Assembly: GCF_000257905.1 (NCBI RefSeq)
Contig: NZ_AJJL01000070.1
Location: 1-64,000, forward strand
Source of the DNA: Streptococcus mitis SK579
GTDB lineage: Bacteria > Bacillota > Bacilli > Lactobacillales > Streptococcaceae
Direction of reading: 5' to 3'
Length of the DNA: 64,000 nucleotides
The notes beneath the pieces are model-generated. The model was not told where the DNA came from and did no database searches. It saw only the letters and a list, made by a program, of their open reading frames with translations. A program made the translations under genes and the position numbers. Of this stretch, positions 39,861-48,821 are shown piece after piece. How positions within the stretch are numbered: the first letter of the stretch is position 1; each line of letters starts with the position of its first letter.

Positions 39861-39955
39861 ATGTCCCCCCTTAAAAATAGTGTTATAGAGTTACAAAGTA
39901 CTGATAGATATTTCTTAGTGATAAATGCCTACCATCTTATCGGGACTATATAACT
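39861..39955 (-). promoter_or_regulatory. S_MK box (SAM-III) riboswitch of metK
   Basis: The leader reads AGTCCCGATAAGATGG near its 5' end and AAGGGGGGACA just before the ATG. GTCCC can pair with GGGAC of the Shine-Dalgarno, the hallmark of S_MK boxes, which in Lactobacillales occur before metK. ATAACTCTATA-type arms supply the supporting helix. Confidence 0.88.
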
Positions 39956-39960
39956 TCACT

Positions 39961-39989
39961 ATTATATCATTTTTTAGCGCAATTTGCAG
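39961..39989 (-). promoter_or_regulatory. metK promoter
   Basis: CTGCAA (39984–39989), a 17-base spacer and TATAAT (39961–39966) on the minus strand. Transcription would begin just before the S_MK box. Confidence 0.6.
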
Positions 39990-39993
39990 TCCA

Positions 39994-40117
39994 TATACTC
40001 AATAAAAATCAAAGAACCAGCTATAAAACTAGATGCAGGTTGCTCAAAGTAGAGTTTTAAGGTTGGCAATAAAACTGATGAAGTCAGATCAAAACACCGT
40101 TTTGAAGTTAGAAATAA
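39994..40117 (+). repeat. Truncated, degenerate BOX element
   Basis: It starts TATACTCAATAAAAATCAA and includes a decayed boxB-like part, ACTGATGAAGTCAGATCAAA. It stops before any boxC, exactly where the GAGGCTGGG repeat begins at 40119. Confidence 0.65.
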
Positions 40118-40118
40118 G

Positions 40119-40243
40119 GAGGCTGGGAAAAAGTCTTGAAAATTAAAAAACGCATAGTCAAGTCTTGAAAAAACTTGAGACTATACATTTTTTGTGGGAA
40201 TATTTACTTTATTTTTCTTAAAATTGAGTTTTAGCTCAACCTC
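40119..40243. repeat. MITE-like repeat with internal hairpin, copy 1
   Basis: The ends GAGGCTGGGA and CTCAACCTC are roughly inverted. In between, AAAACGCATAGTCAAGT faces ACTTGAGACTATACATTTTTT, a long hairpin with A and T flanks. TTTACTT..AAAATTGAGTTTT follows. The same order of blocks recurs at 50571–50701. It can act as a terminator for the ABC operon that ends at 40338. The remaining 94 bases up to that gene hold nothing recognisable. Confidence 0.65.
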
Positions 40244-40337
40244 ATCAAAATCTATATAGCTTATCAATTTGCTACGTAGAACCGGTGCATTTTTCAGGTC
40301 TAACGTTTTAGAAAAATATCTGTCAATTCACTATATT

Positions 40338-41024
40338 TTATATTTGTTTACATTTTTCTTCAACCAAGTTTCCATCACTCATTACATAAACTCGGTCAAC
40401 CTTATCAAGAAGGCGTGTATCATGTGTAATCATGACAACACCTCTTCCTTGCTCATGGGCAATTGAAGCCAACATATCCGTTACTTGGTAGGCCCGCTCT
40501 GTATCAAGACTGGCTGTAGGCTCATCTGCAAGCACGATGCTAGGATTGTTGTAAAGCGCCCTAGCAATCGCAGCACGTTGATGTTCGCCACCAGATAGAG
40601 CCTTGGGATACTGATTTTGTACTTTGTCCAAATCCAACAAGTCAAACAGCTCTTTTCGATCACTTTTACTATTTTTTCCCTTATCCAGTCTGTCAATCAA
40701 ATCCAGCTGTTCCTTAACCGTTAGAAAAGGAATTAAATTTGAAGCTTGGAGAATGAAGCCAAACTCTCTAAAACGGAGGTCCGTTTTCTCCTTCTCCGTC
40801 AGACTGCCTGTTTCCTTCCCCTTAACTAAAATCTTTCCACTCGATGCTTCCTGAAGTTGTCCTAGAGTAGTTAGAAAAGTCGTCTTTCCAGAACCTGAAG
40901 GCCCAACGATAGCCACGAACTCTCCCGCATTTAGCTGAAAATTCGTCTCATGCAGAGCTATGACTTTCATCTTTCCTTCCCCGTACGTTTTTGTCACTTG
41001 ATTCATTTCTATCAATGCTGTCAT
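40338..41024 (-). CDS. ABC transporter ATP-binding protein (MacB/LolD type)
   Basis: The 228-residue ATPase couples to the permease encoded just upstream. Walker A GPSGSGKTT lies near 38, the Q-loop at FGFILQASNL, the signature LSGGEHQRAAIARAL near 140 and Walker B IVLADEPTASLD near 163, followed by the switch histidine in VMITHD. The start at 41024 has AAGGAG six bases upstream; an earlier in-frame ATG at 41048 does not. This subfamily drives export or envelope processes such as peptide-antibiotic resistance. The permease stop and this ribosome site overlap, so they are coupled. Confidence 0.92.
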   Translation of the reverse strand: MTALIEMNQVTKTYGEGKMKVIALHETNFQLNAGEFVAIVGPSGSGKTTFLTTLGQLQEASSGKILVKGKETGSLTEKEKTDLRFREFGFILQASNLIPFLTVKEQLDLIDRLDKGKNSKSDRKELFDLLDLDKVQNQYPKALSGGEHQRAAIARALYNNPSIVLADEPTASLDTERAYQVTDMLASIAHEQGRGVVMITHDTRLLDKVDRVYVMSDGNLVEEKCKQI

Positions 41025-41037
41025 ACTATTCTCCTTA

Positions 41038-42093
41038 TCATTCTGCAATCGCAGTAATCGGGTCCACCTTTAGCAAGCGTGGGAGGGAAATAACACCACC
41101 AAGAAGAGCCATCAAGCAAATAACCGAGCTTAGAATCAAGTAGGCTATCCAACTTGGGTAGAAAAAGAAGGTAGCTGGTAAGAGCAAAATCACTCCTCCG
41201 ATAGCAAGCAAGGATAAAGCAATCCCCATACCAGATAGAAGCAAGATCTGACAGAACAGAGACCATACAATGGTTTTAATCTGTATTCCCTGAGCCCTCA
41301 TAATTCCATAAAGTCCTAGCTTTTGTATAGTAATGATATAAACAAAAATACCAACAATCAAGCCTGTTATAACAATCATAGCGATAATCATTCCTGAAAA
41401 TACATTAACTTGAGGTGTGTAACCAGGAATTTTCGAAATCATTTTTGGGATAGAAATCTGTTTCAGTCCATCGCCAGTCACTTCTATGTCATTTTTCAAA
41501 ACCAAGGCAGATATCGACTTATTAGAATTCAAGGTTCCTTGCAAAATCCAATAAGTTGTCAAACTTGCAAAGACAACAGGCTCGGTGAAAAATTTATTTC
41601 CTTGAGTCAGGCCTACAATCTTGTAACTTTCCTCGCTTCCATTAAGCTGAATGGTATCACCTAGCTTAATTCCATAGTTTTCAAAGGACTGATCTACGAC
41701 AACCTCATCATCGCTTTCAGGATACCGTCCCTCCGTCAAACTAGGAGAGATAAAATCGTCCCACTCTTGAGCAAAGATGGAAACATTGACCTTTTCACTA
41801 TCATCGACTAGATTGGTCACAGCGAACATATAACCCAGTGGAGCGGCCTCCTCAGATCTCTTTTCCTTATAATCCTTTTCAGGAATAAAAGATGCTGTCA
41901 AATTATCATTTGCGTAGTCAGATAAAATCACACCCGTCGCTTGCCAATTGTCAATAGCAGCCCGGTTGTTTCGCACAAGACCAAGAGCTAGACTGGTCAT
42001 AAAAAAGACCATAAAAGAAATAAGAAAAATAGTGGTTAGAATCAAACTATATCGAAGTTTGTTCTGTAATATTTCCTTGATAGCAAGATACAT
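41038..42093 (-). CDS. ABC transporter permease (FtsX/MacB type)
   Basis: The 351 residues have the MacB layout: one N-terminal span (about 15–40), a large extracellular domain (about 45–230) and three C-terminal spans. The start at 42093 (MYLAIKEILQNKLRYSL) has AAAGGAG six bases upstream, while the frame opens at 42117. Only one permease gene is present, so it should act as a homodimer with the downstream ATPase. The substrate is not evident; it could be a toxic peptide or a lipid-linked molecule. No dedicated two-component system adjoins, although ciaRH is 0.7 kb away beyond the convergent DUF3270 gene. Confidence 0.88.
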   Translation of the reverse strand: MYLAIKEILQNKLRYSLILTTIFLISFMVFFMTSLALGLVRNNRAAIDNWQATGVILSDYANDNLTASFIPEKDYKEKRSEEAAPLGYMFAVTNLVDDSEKVNVSIFAQEWDDFISPSLTEGRYPESDDEVVVDQSFENYGIKLGDTIQLNGSEESYKIVGLTQGNKFFTEPVVFASLTTYWILQGTLNSNKSISALVLKNDIEVTGDGLKQISIPKMISKIPGYTPQVNVFSGMIIAMIVITGLIVGIFVYIITIQKLGLYGIMRAQGIQIKTIVWSLFCQILLLSGMGIALSLLAIGGVILLLPATFFFYPSWIAYLILSSVICLMALLGGVISLPRLLKVDPITAIAE

Positions 42094-42368
42094 GCTTGTC
42101 TCCTTTAACTTTTCCAAGAGGTATCAATGAGATACCCCGCTACTATAAAAATAGGAGACAGAAAATCTGTCCCTGTATTCCAAACAAATCTCACTAATCA
42201 AATTAAATAAAATCAAGAAAATAAGTAAATATTTTTTGTAAAAATGAATTATTTACTTCAAAATATAATTAATTGTAAATATTAATAAGTATTAGGTGTT
42301 TATCCATCCTATCATTTTCACAGTATGGTGTCAAGAAAATTGATTTTGAAAAAGCACTTTATTCTTTT

Positions 42369-42412
42369 TGTAACCTTTCTGTAATAATTCTCTGCTAAAA
42401 AAATGATAAAAT
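42369..42412 (+). promoter_or_regulatory. WalR/VicR-type box and extended -10 before the DUF3270 gene
   Basis: TGTAAC-CTTTC-TGTAAT (42369–42385) is a perfect TGTWAH-N5-TGTWAH direct repeat, the WalR/VicR binding pattern. TGATAAAAT (42404–42412), an extended -10, lies 21 bases downstream, so the box sits at the -35 position typical for activation. Confidence 0.6.
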
Positions 42413-42438
42413 AGGTATGTACTGTTAAGGAGAGAACC

Positions 42439-42726
42439 ATGTCCGTAAAAAAATTAAAATCATATGAGGTAGACTATCAAGAAGAATTAAACCAGCAACT
42501 TCCTCGCTATCAGGATTATGCGCCCGAATCACAATCTGATACCAGTTTTCAAGAAATCCTATTTTTTGTTAATGTCGCTGTTTTTTGTATCTGTATTGCT
42601 ATCTTTAGTTTTATCTTTTTGGCGTTAAAGCTATCAACTGCTCTTGCCTTTGTCGCAGCAATCGGATCCAGCTTACTTGTTCTAAAAATCCAACGCTCTA
42701 TCATCAAACGAAAACTAAAAAGATAA
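42439..42726 (+). CDS. DUF3270-family small membrane protein
   Basis: The 95 residues have a polar N-terminus rich in Gln and Tyr (about 1–36), two hydrophobic spans (about 39–82) and a basic C-terminal tail IKRKLKR. It matches the streptococcal DUF3270 family of unknown function and ends tail to tail with ciaH. GGAGAG precedes the ATG. The WalR-type box in its promoter points to cell-wall stress control. From memory, the pneumococcal gene in this position has been listed among VicRK targets, but I cannot verify that here. Confidence 0.82.
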   Translation: MSVKKLKSYEVDYQEELNQQLPRYQDYAPESQSDTSFQEILFFVNVAVFCICIAIFSFIFLALKLSTALAFVAAIGSSLLVLKIQRSIIKRKLKR

Positions 42727-42730
42727 ATCC

Positions 42731-42761
42731 AAAATATCGCCCCAACCGGAGCGATATTTTT
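42731..42761. terminator. Bidirectional terminator between the DUF3270 gene and ciaH
   Basis: AAAATATCGC/GCGATATTTTT hairpin with A and T flanks on both strands between two convergent genes. Confidence 0.85.
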
Positions 42762-44094
42762 ATTTTTTCTTTTTAGATGGTGTCTGAATGGCAATCTTCA
42801 CTTCAAAGATTGTTCCTTTTGGTTTATTATCTTTAACAGTAATGGTTCCTTTTAAGGCATCTACAATCTGCTTGGCCAGTGATAATCCTAAACCAAAACC
42901 TCCTTTTTGACGAGTTCTAGCCTTGTCCACTCGATAAAAACGATCAAAAATTTTCTTCTTATCTTCTGCTGAAATACCGACTCCATTATCAGAAACAAGT
43001 AAATACAGATTACGATCGGTAGCTGAAATCACAAAATCAATTTCACCATCCTCTTCAGTATACTTGACAGCATTATCAAATAGGATGGTCATCAGTTGTT
43101 TCAGAAGAAGCTGATCTGTGACAATTGTTCGATGGATACGATTTTCAAAACGGAAGACACGGTCATTTTCCGAAGCAATCATCTCATAGTTTGTGAAAGT
43201 CGTATTGAAAAAACTGGTTGGAACTTCAGCAAGTTCCGGCTTAATCCCATCATCTCTACGAGCTAAATTCAACAAGTTTGTTGTCAAAAAACGCATATTT
43301 CGGACTTCTTCCAAACTCGATGCAATACTTTCACTCACATCCATAATGGTAGCTTCCGGCTTACGGAAAAGGGTCTCTAAGCGATTTTGCAAAACTGCAA
43401 GTGGAGTCCGTAACTCATGACTGGCATTTTCCACAAAAGACTGCTGCTTCTGCATACTTTCAAGTAAAGGACGAACACTGACCCTAGCTAGATAGAGACT
43501 GGCAAGTAAAGACAAAATCCAGAAACTAGCCATCACAACGACAATCAATTGCTCATGCTTTTGACTGGCCTGCTCCAACTGACTGGTATTAATCAAGACA
43601 GCAGCATACTTGATATTGGTTGAAACTGAACTGATATTCGTTTCCATCAAGATCATGCGATAGATTTCTTCTTGTCCATAGCTATTAAAAACCTGAATCT
43701 GGTAGATATGGCCTAGTTCTTTCTTTTCTAACTTAATCTTATCCAATCCCAAAAATCGATTTCCAGAAAGGAGCTGGGTAAAATTCTTATCAAAAAGAAT
43801 GACTTCTGTGTTAGAACTGACATTGGGTTTCACCTCAGTCTTACTAGTATCTGTAGCGGCATTCTCTAAGTCTTTAATCTCTTCTGTTGCCCTATTTACA
43901 GCAAGCTGAATAACTGCCTGAGGATTGTTGCTCAAGCCATAAAGCTTATCATCCACCGAAGTATAGAGACTCGAGTGCATGACCTGCAAAATAATCAGAG
44001 TCATGGTGGAAAAAATCAGAGTGAAGACACCGAAGTTGCGAATAAAATAACTAAAGTCATCCGCATACCATGTTTTTTTTAGTTTACTGAACAT
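42760..44094 (-). CDS. ciaH: Sensor histidine kinase CiaH
   Basis: The membrane kinase of the CiaRH two-component system, which in streptococci affects beta-lactam tolerance, competence and autolysis. The 444 residues have spans near 22–44 and 185–205 around an extracytoplasmic sensor loop. The phospho-accepting histidine is in [19 protein letters not shown] (about 225), followed by the N, G1 (DNGVGIS) and G2 ([14 protein letters not shown]) ATP-binding boxes. It overlaps the end of ciaR by 11 bases, which implies translational coupling. Confidence 0.95.
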   Translation of the reverse strand: MFSKLKKTWYADDFSYFIRNFGVFTLIFSTMTLIILQVMHSSLYTSVDDKLYGLSNNPQAVIQLAVNRATEEIKDLENAATDTSKTEVKPNVSSNTEVILFDKNFTQLLSGNRFLGLDKIKLEKKELGHIYQIQVFNSYGQEEIYRMILMETNISSVSTNIKYAAVLINTSQLEQASQKHEQLIVVVMASFWILSLLASLYLARVSVRPLLESMQKQQSFVENASHELRTPLAVLQNRLETLFRKPEATIMDVSESIASSLEEVRNMRFLTTNLLNLARRDDGIKPELAEVPTSFFNTTFTNYEMIASENDRVFRFENRIHRTIVTDQLLLKQLMTILFDNAVKYTEEDGEIDFVISATDRNLYLLVSDNGVGISAEDKKKIFDRFYRVDKARTRQKGGFGLGLSLAKQIVDALKGTITVKDNKPKGTIFEVKIAIQTPSKKKK

Positions 44095-44758
44095 CTTTTA
44101 AAATATACCCAACACTGCGCAAGGTTTGCAAATTCTCTGCAAAAGTGGTTCCTTTTAATTTCTTACGGACTTTTGAAACATAGACTTCTACAACTGAAAT
44201 GGTTGTGTCACTATCAAATCCCCATAAACGATCAAAAATCTGAGTCTTAGGCAAAATAACATTTTGATTTTGAAGGAAATAAACTAATAAATCAAACTCT
44301 TTTCCAAGCAATTCGACAGGAGTATCTTCAACCTTAACGGTATTGGTTGACAAATTAACTACAATATTTCCATAAGTCAAGGTATTTTCATTAAACTTAC
44401 CTGAACGTTTGAGAAGGGCTTGAATCCGCATTTTGAGTTCTTCTAGGTAGAAAGGTTTGGTCAGATAATCATCCGCTCCCAGTTCAAATCCATGTCCCTT
44501 GTCATCCAAGCTCTCCTTAGCAGTCATAATCAGAACTGGTGTCGTAATTCCCTTTTCACGCAATTCTTTCAAGACTTGGAAGCCATTTTTTTCAGGTAAC
44601 ATTAAATCGAGCAAAATCAAGTCATAGACGCCACTTTCAGCTTCGTAGAGGCCTTCTTCCCCATCGAATACCTGCATGACATCCGCAAAATCGTCTAAAA
44701 AGTCAAATACTGAATTTGACAGGCCTAGGTCATCCTCAACCAATAAGATTTTTATCAT
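44084..44758 (-). CDS. ciaR: Response regulator CiaR
   Basis: An OmpR-family transcription factor phosphorylated by CiaH. The 224 residues have a receiver domain with acidic pocket VEDDLG, phospho-Asp in [13 protein letters not shown] (about 51), conserved Thr in LIMTAKES and Lys in [10 protein letters not shown]-terminal winged helix ends [22 protein letters not shown]. CiaR binds direct repeats of the form NTTAAG-N5-WTTAAG. One such half-site lies at its own promoter. ciaR is the first gene of ciaR-ciaH. Confidence 0.96.
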   Translation of the reverse strand: MIKILLVEDDLGLSNSVFDFLDDFADVMQVFDGEEGLYEAESGVYDLILLDLMLPEKNGFQVLKELREKGITTPVLIMTAKESLDDKGHGFELGADDYLTKPFYLEELKMRIQALLKRSGKFNENTLTYGNIVVNLSTNTVKVEDTPVELLGKEFDLLVYFLQNQNVILPKTQIFDRLWGFDSDTTISVVEVYVSKVRKKLKGTTFAENLQTLRSVGYILKDVQ

Positions 44759-44782
44759 GAGAAACTCCTCCTTATTAAAACC

Positions 44783-44804
44783 ATTATACCAAATTTGCCT
44801 TAAA
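44783..44804 (-). promoter_or_regulatory. ciaRH promoter with a CiaR-like half-site
   Basis: TGGTATAAT (44783–44791) is an extended -10. Ten bases upstream is TTTAAG (44799–44804), followed after N5 by TTTGGT, so only one half of the CiaR repeat is well matched. Weak autoregulation is possible. Confidence 0.45.
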
Positions 44805-44850
44805 AAAAACTCAACTCCCTCTTACTTTAAGAGAGAAAGTTGAGTTTTTA
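44802..44850. terminator. pepN terminator
   Basis: AAAAACTCAACTTTCTCTC pairs with GAGGGAGTTGAGTTTTT around a short loop, with T runs. It lies between the pepN stop and the ciaR promoter. Confidence 0.85.
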
Positions 44851-44865
44851 TTATTTTACGAATGT

Positions 44866-47412
44866 TTAAGCTTTCCCATATTGAAGAACGACTGCTTCCA
44901 CTGCAGCTTTTTCACGGTTAATCAAGTCAACACGCGCTGCAATCTCCTTGATTCCCATACCGATGTTACGGCTAAGAGCAAGGTCAGAAAGTTGTGGCTC
45001 AAAGAATTCCTTGTACTCCGCCAAGCGTTGCTGAGTCTTAAATACATGCGCAGGAAGGATAACAAAACTATCAAAGCTCATATCTCCTCCAAGAGCTGCC
45101 TTAATCCAAGCCCAGTTTTCACGGGCCCAAGACCAAGCTGTTTCTTGAGTTGCTTGATGACCTAAAAACTGGAAATACCAAGCTGACAAGTCTTGTGGTT
45201 TGACCACAAATTTGTCCTTCCAAGCAGCAATCAAGGTTTGGATATTGTCCGCATCTGTACTATATGCAAGAGCTGCTGCCAACTGGCGTTTAAAGACAGC
45301 ATCTGTTGCGTGAGTATAAGTATCAAGATAAAGTGCTAACAAGTCTTTAGTCTCGTGATGTTTCATTTCATTGATTAGGACTTGGGAACGGATTGCTGCT
45401 GGAAGTCCTGCAAGCTGATCCTTGTGAGCTTCGAAGATTTGGCTAGCTACTTGGCTAGCTTCTGCATCATTTGAGCGAATCATCATCGAAACAGCCAGCT
45501 GACGAACCAATTCATCCTCATCTGATTCTCCGTCTTTAGCTTCAAAACCAAGACGGTCATAGTTATGACGAGCCAATTTAGCAACCAAGGCTTTGAAGGC
45601 TCTTTCAGCTTCTGTACCTTCATCGATGAAGCGCTCGAGGGCAGAAATCACTTGAGAAACAGCTGAAACGACAAGGTAAGATTCTTCTTTAGCAAGTTTA
45701 TTAAGGACAGGGAGCAAGTCTGCATAAGAAATGTGCCCTGCTTCAGCAAGCAAACGACGTTCTTGGACGATTTGCAGTTTACTCGTATTATCAAGCTCAA
45801 CTAGGTCAGCAAGAACTGCATCTAACAAGTCTCCTTGATAGTCTGTAATGTAGTGGGCTGTATTTTCAGTGTTGAGACGAAGAGCACCGTCATTTTCAGC
45901 AAGAAGAGCTGCGTAGCCAGGGATTTCGATGCTTTCAGTTTCGAGTGTATCAGGCAAGCCTTTCCAGTTGCTGTTTAGTGGCACAACCCAGAGACGGTTC
46001 TTGTCTTCGTGCTCACCGATGAAGAATTGTTTTTGTGAAATCTTCAAAACATCATTTTCAACTTTGACAGTAAGAACTGGGTAACCAGGTTGTTCCAACC
46101 AAGAATCCATGAAGGCTGCGACATCACGTCCTGATGCTTGACCAAGAGCATCCCAAAGGTCACGACCAATGGTATTGCTGTATTGGTGTTTTTCAAAGTA
46201 GGCGTGCAAACCGTTAGCAAAATCCGCATCACCTAACCAACGACGAAGCATATGCATGAGACGGCTTCCTTTGGCATAGACGATAGCACCGTCAAAAAGT
46301 GTATTGATTTCGTCTGGGTGTTTAACTTCCACGTGAACAGACTGAACACCATCAGTCGCATCACGTTTCAAGGCAGACGGAACACCACCTGTTTGGAAAT
46401 CTTCAAAGATATTCCAGCTTGGTTCAATAGCATCCACACAGACGTACTCCATCATGTTAGCAAAGCTTTCATTGAGCCAAAGGTCATCCCACCATTTCAT
46501 AGTAACAAGGTTACCAAACCACTGGTGAGCCAATTCATGGGCCACAACAAGGGCAACTTGTTGACGGCTAGCAAATGTTGAGTTCTCATCCACAACCAAG
46601 TAAACTTCACGGTAGGTCACAAGACCCCAGTTTTCCATAGCACCAGCTGAGAAGTCAGGGAGGGCGATATGAAGAGATTGAGGAATTGGGTACTTAACTC
46701 CATAGTAATCTTCGTAAAACTCAATAGAGCGAACAGCAATGTCCAGTGAGAAATCAAGATTAGATAATGGGTGAGCTTTGGTTGAGTAAACACCTACGAG
46801 GGTACCGTTTTTAGTTTTAGCCGTCACACCTTGCAAATCACCTGCGACAAAGGCTAACAGGTAAGAAGACATGCGTGGTGTTGTCTCAAACTTCCAGATA
46901 CCTGTTTCCTTACGGTTTTCAACTTCAATCTCAGGCATGTTAGACAAGGCCAATTCACCTTCTACTTGGTCAAAACGTAGAGAGAGGTCAAAAGTTGCTT
47001 TGGCTTCTGGCTCATCCACACATGGGAAGGCTTCGCGCGCAAAATGGCTCTCGAACTGAGTAGACAAGACTTCCTTCTTGACTCCATCAACTGTGTAGTA
47101 AGATGGGTAAATCCCTGTCATGTTGTCTGTAATTTTTCCTGAGAAAGCGATAACCACTTCAACTTGACCTGCTTCTGCAAGTTCGATATGAAGGGCTTCA
47201 TTGTCATGGTCAACTGTAAATGGGCGAGTTTGACCTGCAACTTCTACAGAAGCGATTTCCAAGTCTTTTTGGTGGAGGGAAATACGATCACTCTGTGCTT
47301 GACCACTAATAGTCACCTTTCCCGAAAACGTCTTGGTCTCACGACTCAAGTCTAAAAATAAATCATAATGTTCAGGAACAAATTGCTGAATAAAATGTTC
47401 AACTGCTTGCAT
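44866..47412 (-). CDS. pepN: Aminopeptidase N (M1 family)
   Basis: PepN is a zinc metallopeptidase that removes N-terminal residues from peptides in the cytoplasm, part of streptococcal peptide use. The 848 residues are full length. The exopeptidase motif GAMENWGLVTY lies near 255. The zinc site HELAHQW is near 290 with the third ligand in WLNESFANMMEY, 18 residues on. The catalytic tyrosine region follows, and the C-terminal half is the helical repeat domain. No signal peptide is present. It lies upstream of ciaRH on the same strand but has its own terminator. Confidence 0.97.
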   Translation of the reverse strand: MQAVEHFIQQFVPEHYDLFLDLSRETKTFSGKVTISGQAQSDRISLHQKDLEIASVEVAGQTRPFTVDHDNEALHIELAEAGQVEVVIAFSGKITDNMTGIYPSYYTVDGVKKEVLSTQFESHFAREAFPCVDEPEAKATFDLSLRFDQVEGELALSNMPEIEVENRKETGIWKFETTPRMSSYLLAFVAGDLQGVTAKTKNGTLVGVYSTKAHPLSNLDFSLDIAVRSIEFYEDYYGVKYPIPQSLHIALPDFSAGAMENWGLVTYREVYLVVDENSTFASRQQVALVVAHELAHQWFGNLVTMKWWDDLWLNESFANMMEYVCVDAIEPSWNIFEDFQTGGVPSALKRDATDGVQSVHVEVKHPDEINTLFDGAIVYAKGSRLMHMLRRWLGDADFANGLHAYFEKHQYSNTIGRDLWDALGQASGRDVAAFMDSWLEQPGYPVLTVKVENDVLKISQKQFFIGEHEDKNRLWVVPLNSNWKGLPDTLETESIEIPGYAALLAENDGALRLNTENTAHYITDYQGDLLDAVLADLVELDNTSKLQIVQERRLLAEAGHISYADLLPVLNKLAKEESYLVVSAVSQVISALERFIDEGTEAERAFKALVAKLARHNYDRLGFEAKDGESDEDELVRQLAVSMMIRSNDAEASQVASQIFEAHKDQLAGLPAAIRSQVLINEMKHHETKDLLALYLDTYTHATDAVFKRQLAAALAYSTDADNIQTLIAAWKDKFVVKPQDLSAWYFQFLGHQATQETAWSWARENWAWIKAALGGDMSFDSFVILPAHVFKTQQRLAEYKEFFEPQLSDLALSRNIGMGIKEIAARVDLINREKAAVEAVVLQYGKA

Positions 47413-47533
47413 AGTTTTCTCCTATCTAAGTTTAAGAGCTAGAGCTCTTCTTCAAACAAACTTATTATATCATGTTTTGCTTGAGAAAAAAGGATTGGAC
47501 AGCGATTTCCAAAACTTTCTTCTTTCTAACAGT

Positions 47534-47974
47534 CTACAATGGGTAGACCTTGCGAAATTCTTCTAAAACGACCTTGCTTTCAGGTGTAAAAATCAGTCCT
47601 GCTTCACCCAAACAGTCTGTGAAAAAGTCCTCGTGAACCTGACGCCAATAGGCCAGAGATTTGTCTCCCTCACCTTCCTTATAGGCATGTTGCGCAGAAA
47701 CTTGATTGAAGGGCTGAACGGAAACCCTTGTAATTTCGACAATGCAGACAGCCTGATTTTGACTGTCTAAAATGACATCAAATGTCCCTTCTTGCGGAAG
47801 AGATTCGCCTTCTAGTGCGTAGAGATCGTAGGCTGAAGCTGTTGCTGTTTTTTCGCCTTTTAAAACCAAATCCGCTAAAAGGTCTGATTCCTCTCCAAAA
47901 GCCCAAGCATCGATTTCATCTCCGATAGAAGGATTGATTTGCTTGTATTTATTCCACATTTCTTGCGGTGTCAT
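47534..47974 (-). CDS. ASCH-domain protein
   Basis: The 146 residues match the ASCH superfamily, a beta-barrel related to PUA domains that binds RNA or nucleotides. Family-like segments are KGEKTATASAYDLY (about 40) and IVEITRVSVQPFNQVS (about 100). Characterised relatives include an N4-acetylcytidine amidohydrolase and a ribonuclease, but the group here is not specific enough to choose. It is the last gene of a five-gene operon, and its start overlaps the end of the preceding gene by 26 bases. With a Nudix hydrolase and a DUF2829 protein upstream, a nucleotide theme is suggested. Confidence 0.85.
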   Translation of the reverse strand: MTPQEMWNKYKQINPSIGDEIDAWAFGEESDLLADLVLKGEKTATASAYDLYALEGESLPQEGTFDVILDSQNQAVCIVEITRVSVQPFNQVSAQHAYKEGEGDKSLAYWRQVHEDFFTDCLGEAGLIFTPESKVVLEEFRKVYPL

Positions 47975-48821
47975 GGGTGCTCCTTTGTAATTTCTTACTT
48001 TCTTCTTTTATATGTTTGAGATGGTCTGGATGGTCAATCTCTAAATTAAAAATCTCTGGAATAGAACTATAGTGGATAATGCATTCGATACCCATCTGAT
48101 TCATTTTTTGTATGAAAGAAACATTCAGATATCCTGCTACAGCAAAGTCAATCTTTTTCATCCTTGCTTTATCCTGCATCTGTATTAACATATCTAACAT
48201 AATTGAACTTTCCATATCATGCCATTGACTGTTTCTCACAGTCGCAAAAACAAAAGAAGTCAAATCATTCATTCCAACTACAATCTTTGAAATGCCCGTT
48301 TCCAGTATCCTATCCAAGTCAAAATACGCTGACGGTAATTCAATCATCGTGGCAATTTTCCCAGTAAAACCCTGCTGACGCAATACTCTAATAGCTTGCT
48401 TTAACTGCTCAGCATCATTGACAAAGGGAAAGATAACAGATAGATTGGGATTGTTTTGATAAACTTCTGTAACGACATGTGCTTCAGCCTGAAATTCATC
48501 CAGACACTCCAGCAAACGCCTAGTTCCTCTATATCCAAATAAGGGATGATTTTCATCAAAATACTCTTTAGTCCCCTTTAGACAATTAGCTTCTGTATTT
48601 GTTAATTCAGAAAAACGATACCAAACTTCTTCATCTGAGTACAGGGAGCAGATAGTCTCTAGATAATCTTTTACAAATTGCTGACAACTTGCTAATATGA
48701 TGTTTTGATTAAGCTCTCTCAACAAATATTCCCCACGAATCATGCCAACATGATGAAATAGTTGTGGGTAAACTTTTTCATCAAGTTTTTCTCCACTAAG
48801 AGCAAGTTGCTTCCTCATCAT
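47949..48821 (-). CDS. Solitary PEP-utilising enzyme TIM-barrel domain protein
   Basis: The 290 residues resemble only the C-terminal PEP/pyruvate-binding barrel of PEP synthase and pyruvate phosphate dikinase. The series is MIRGEYLLREL near 27, HPLFGYRGTRRLLE near 92, SVIFPFVNDAEQLK near 127, the metal ligands Glu in IELPSAYF and Asp in GMNDLTSF, and IDFAVAGYLN near 240. The last motif normally reads GICGQ with the catalytic cysteine, which is missing here. ATP-grasp and phospho-histidine domains are absent. It overlaps both neighbours by 26 bases (Nudix upstream, ASCH downstream). Function is unknown; a PEP-like or phosphosugar ligand is possible. Confidence 0.8.
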   Translation of the reverse strand: MMRKQLALSGEKLDEKVYPQLFHHVGMIRGEYLLRELNQNIILASCQQFVKDYLETICSLYSDEEVWYRFSELTNTEANCLKGTKEYFDENHPLFGYRGTRRLLECLDEFQAEAHVVTEVYQNNPNLSVIFPFVNDAEQLKQAIRVLRQQGFTGKIATMIELPSAYFDLDRILETGISKIVVGMNDLTSFVFATVRNSQWHDMESSIMLDMLIQMQDKARMKKIDFAVAGYLNVSFIQKMNQMGIECIIHYSSIPEIFNLEIDHPDHLKHIKEESKKLQRSTHDTARNVE

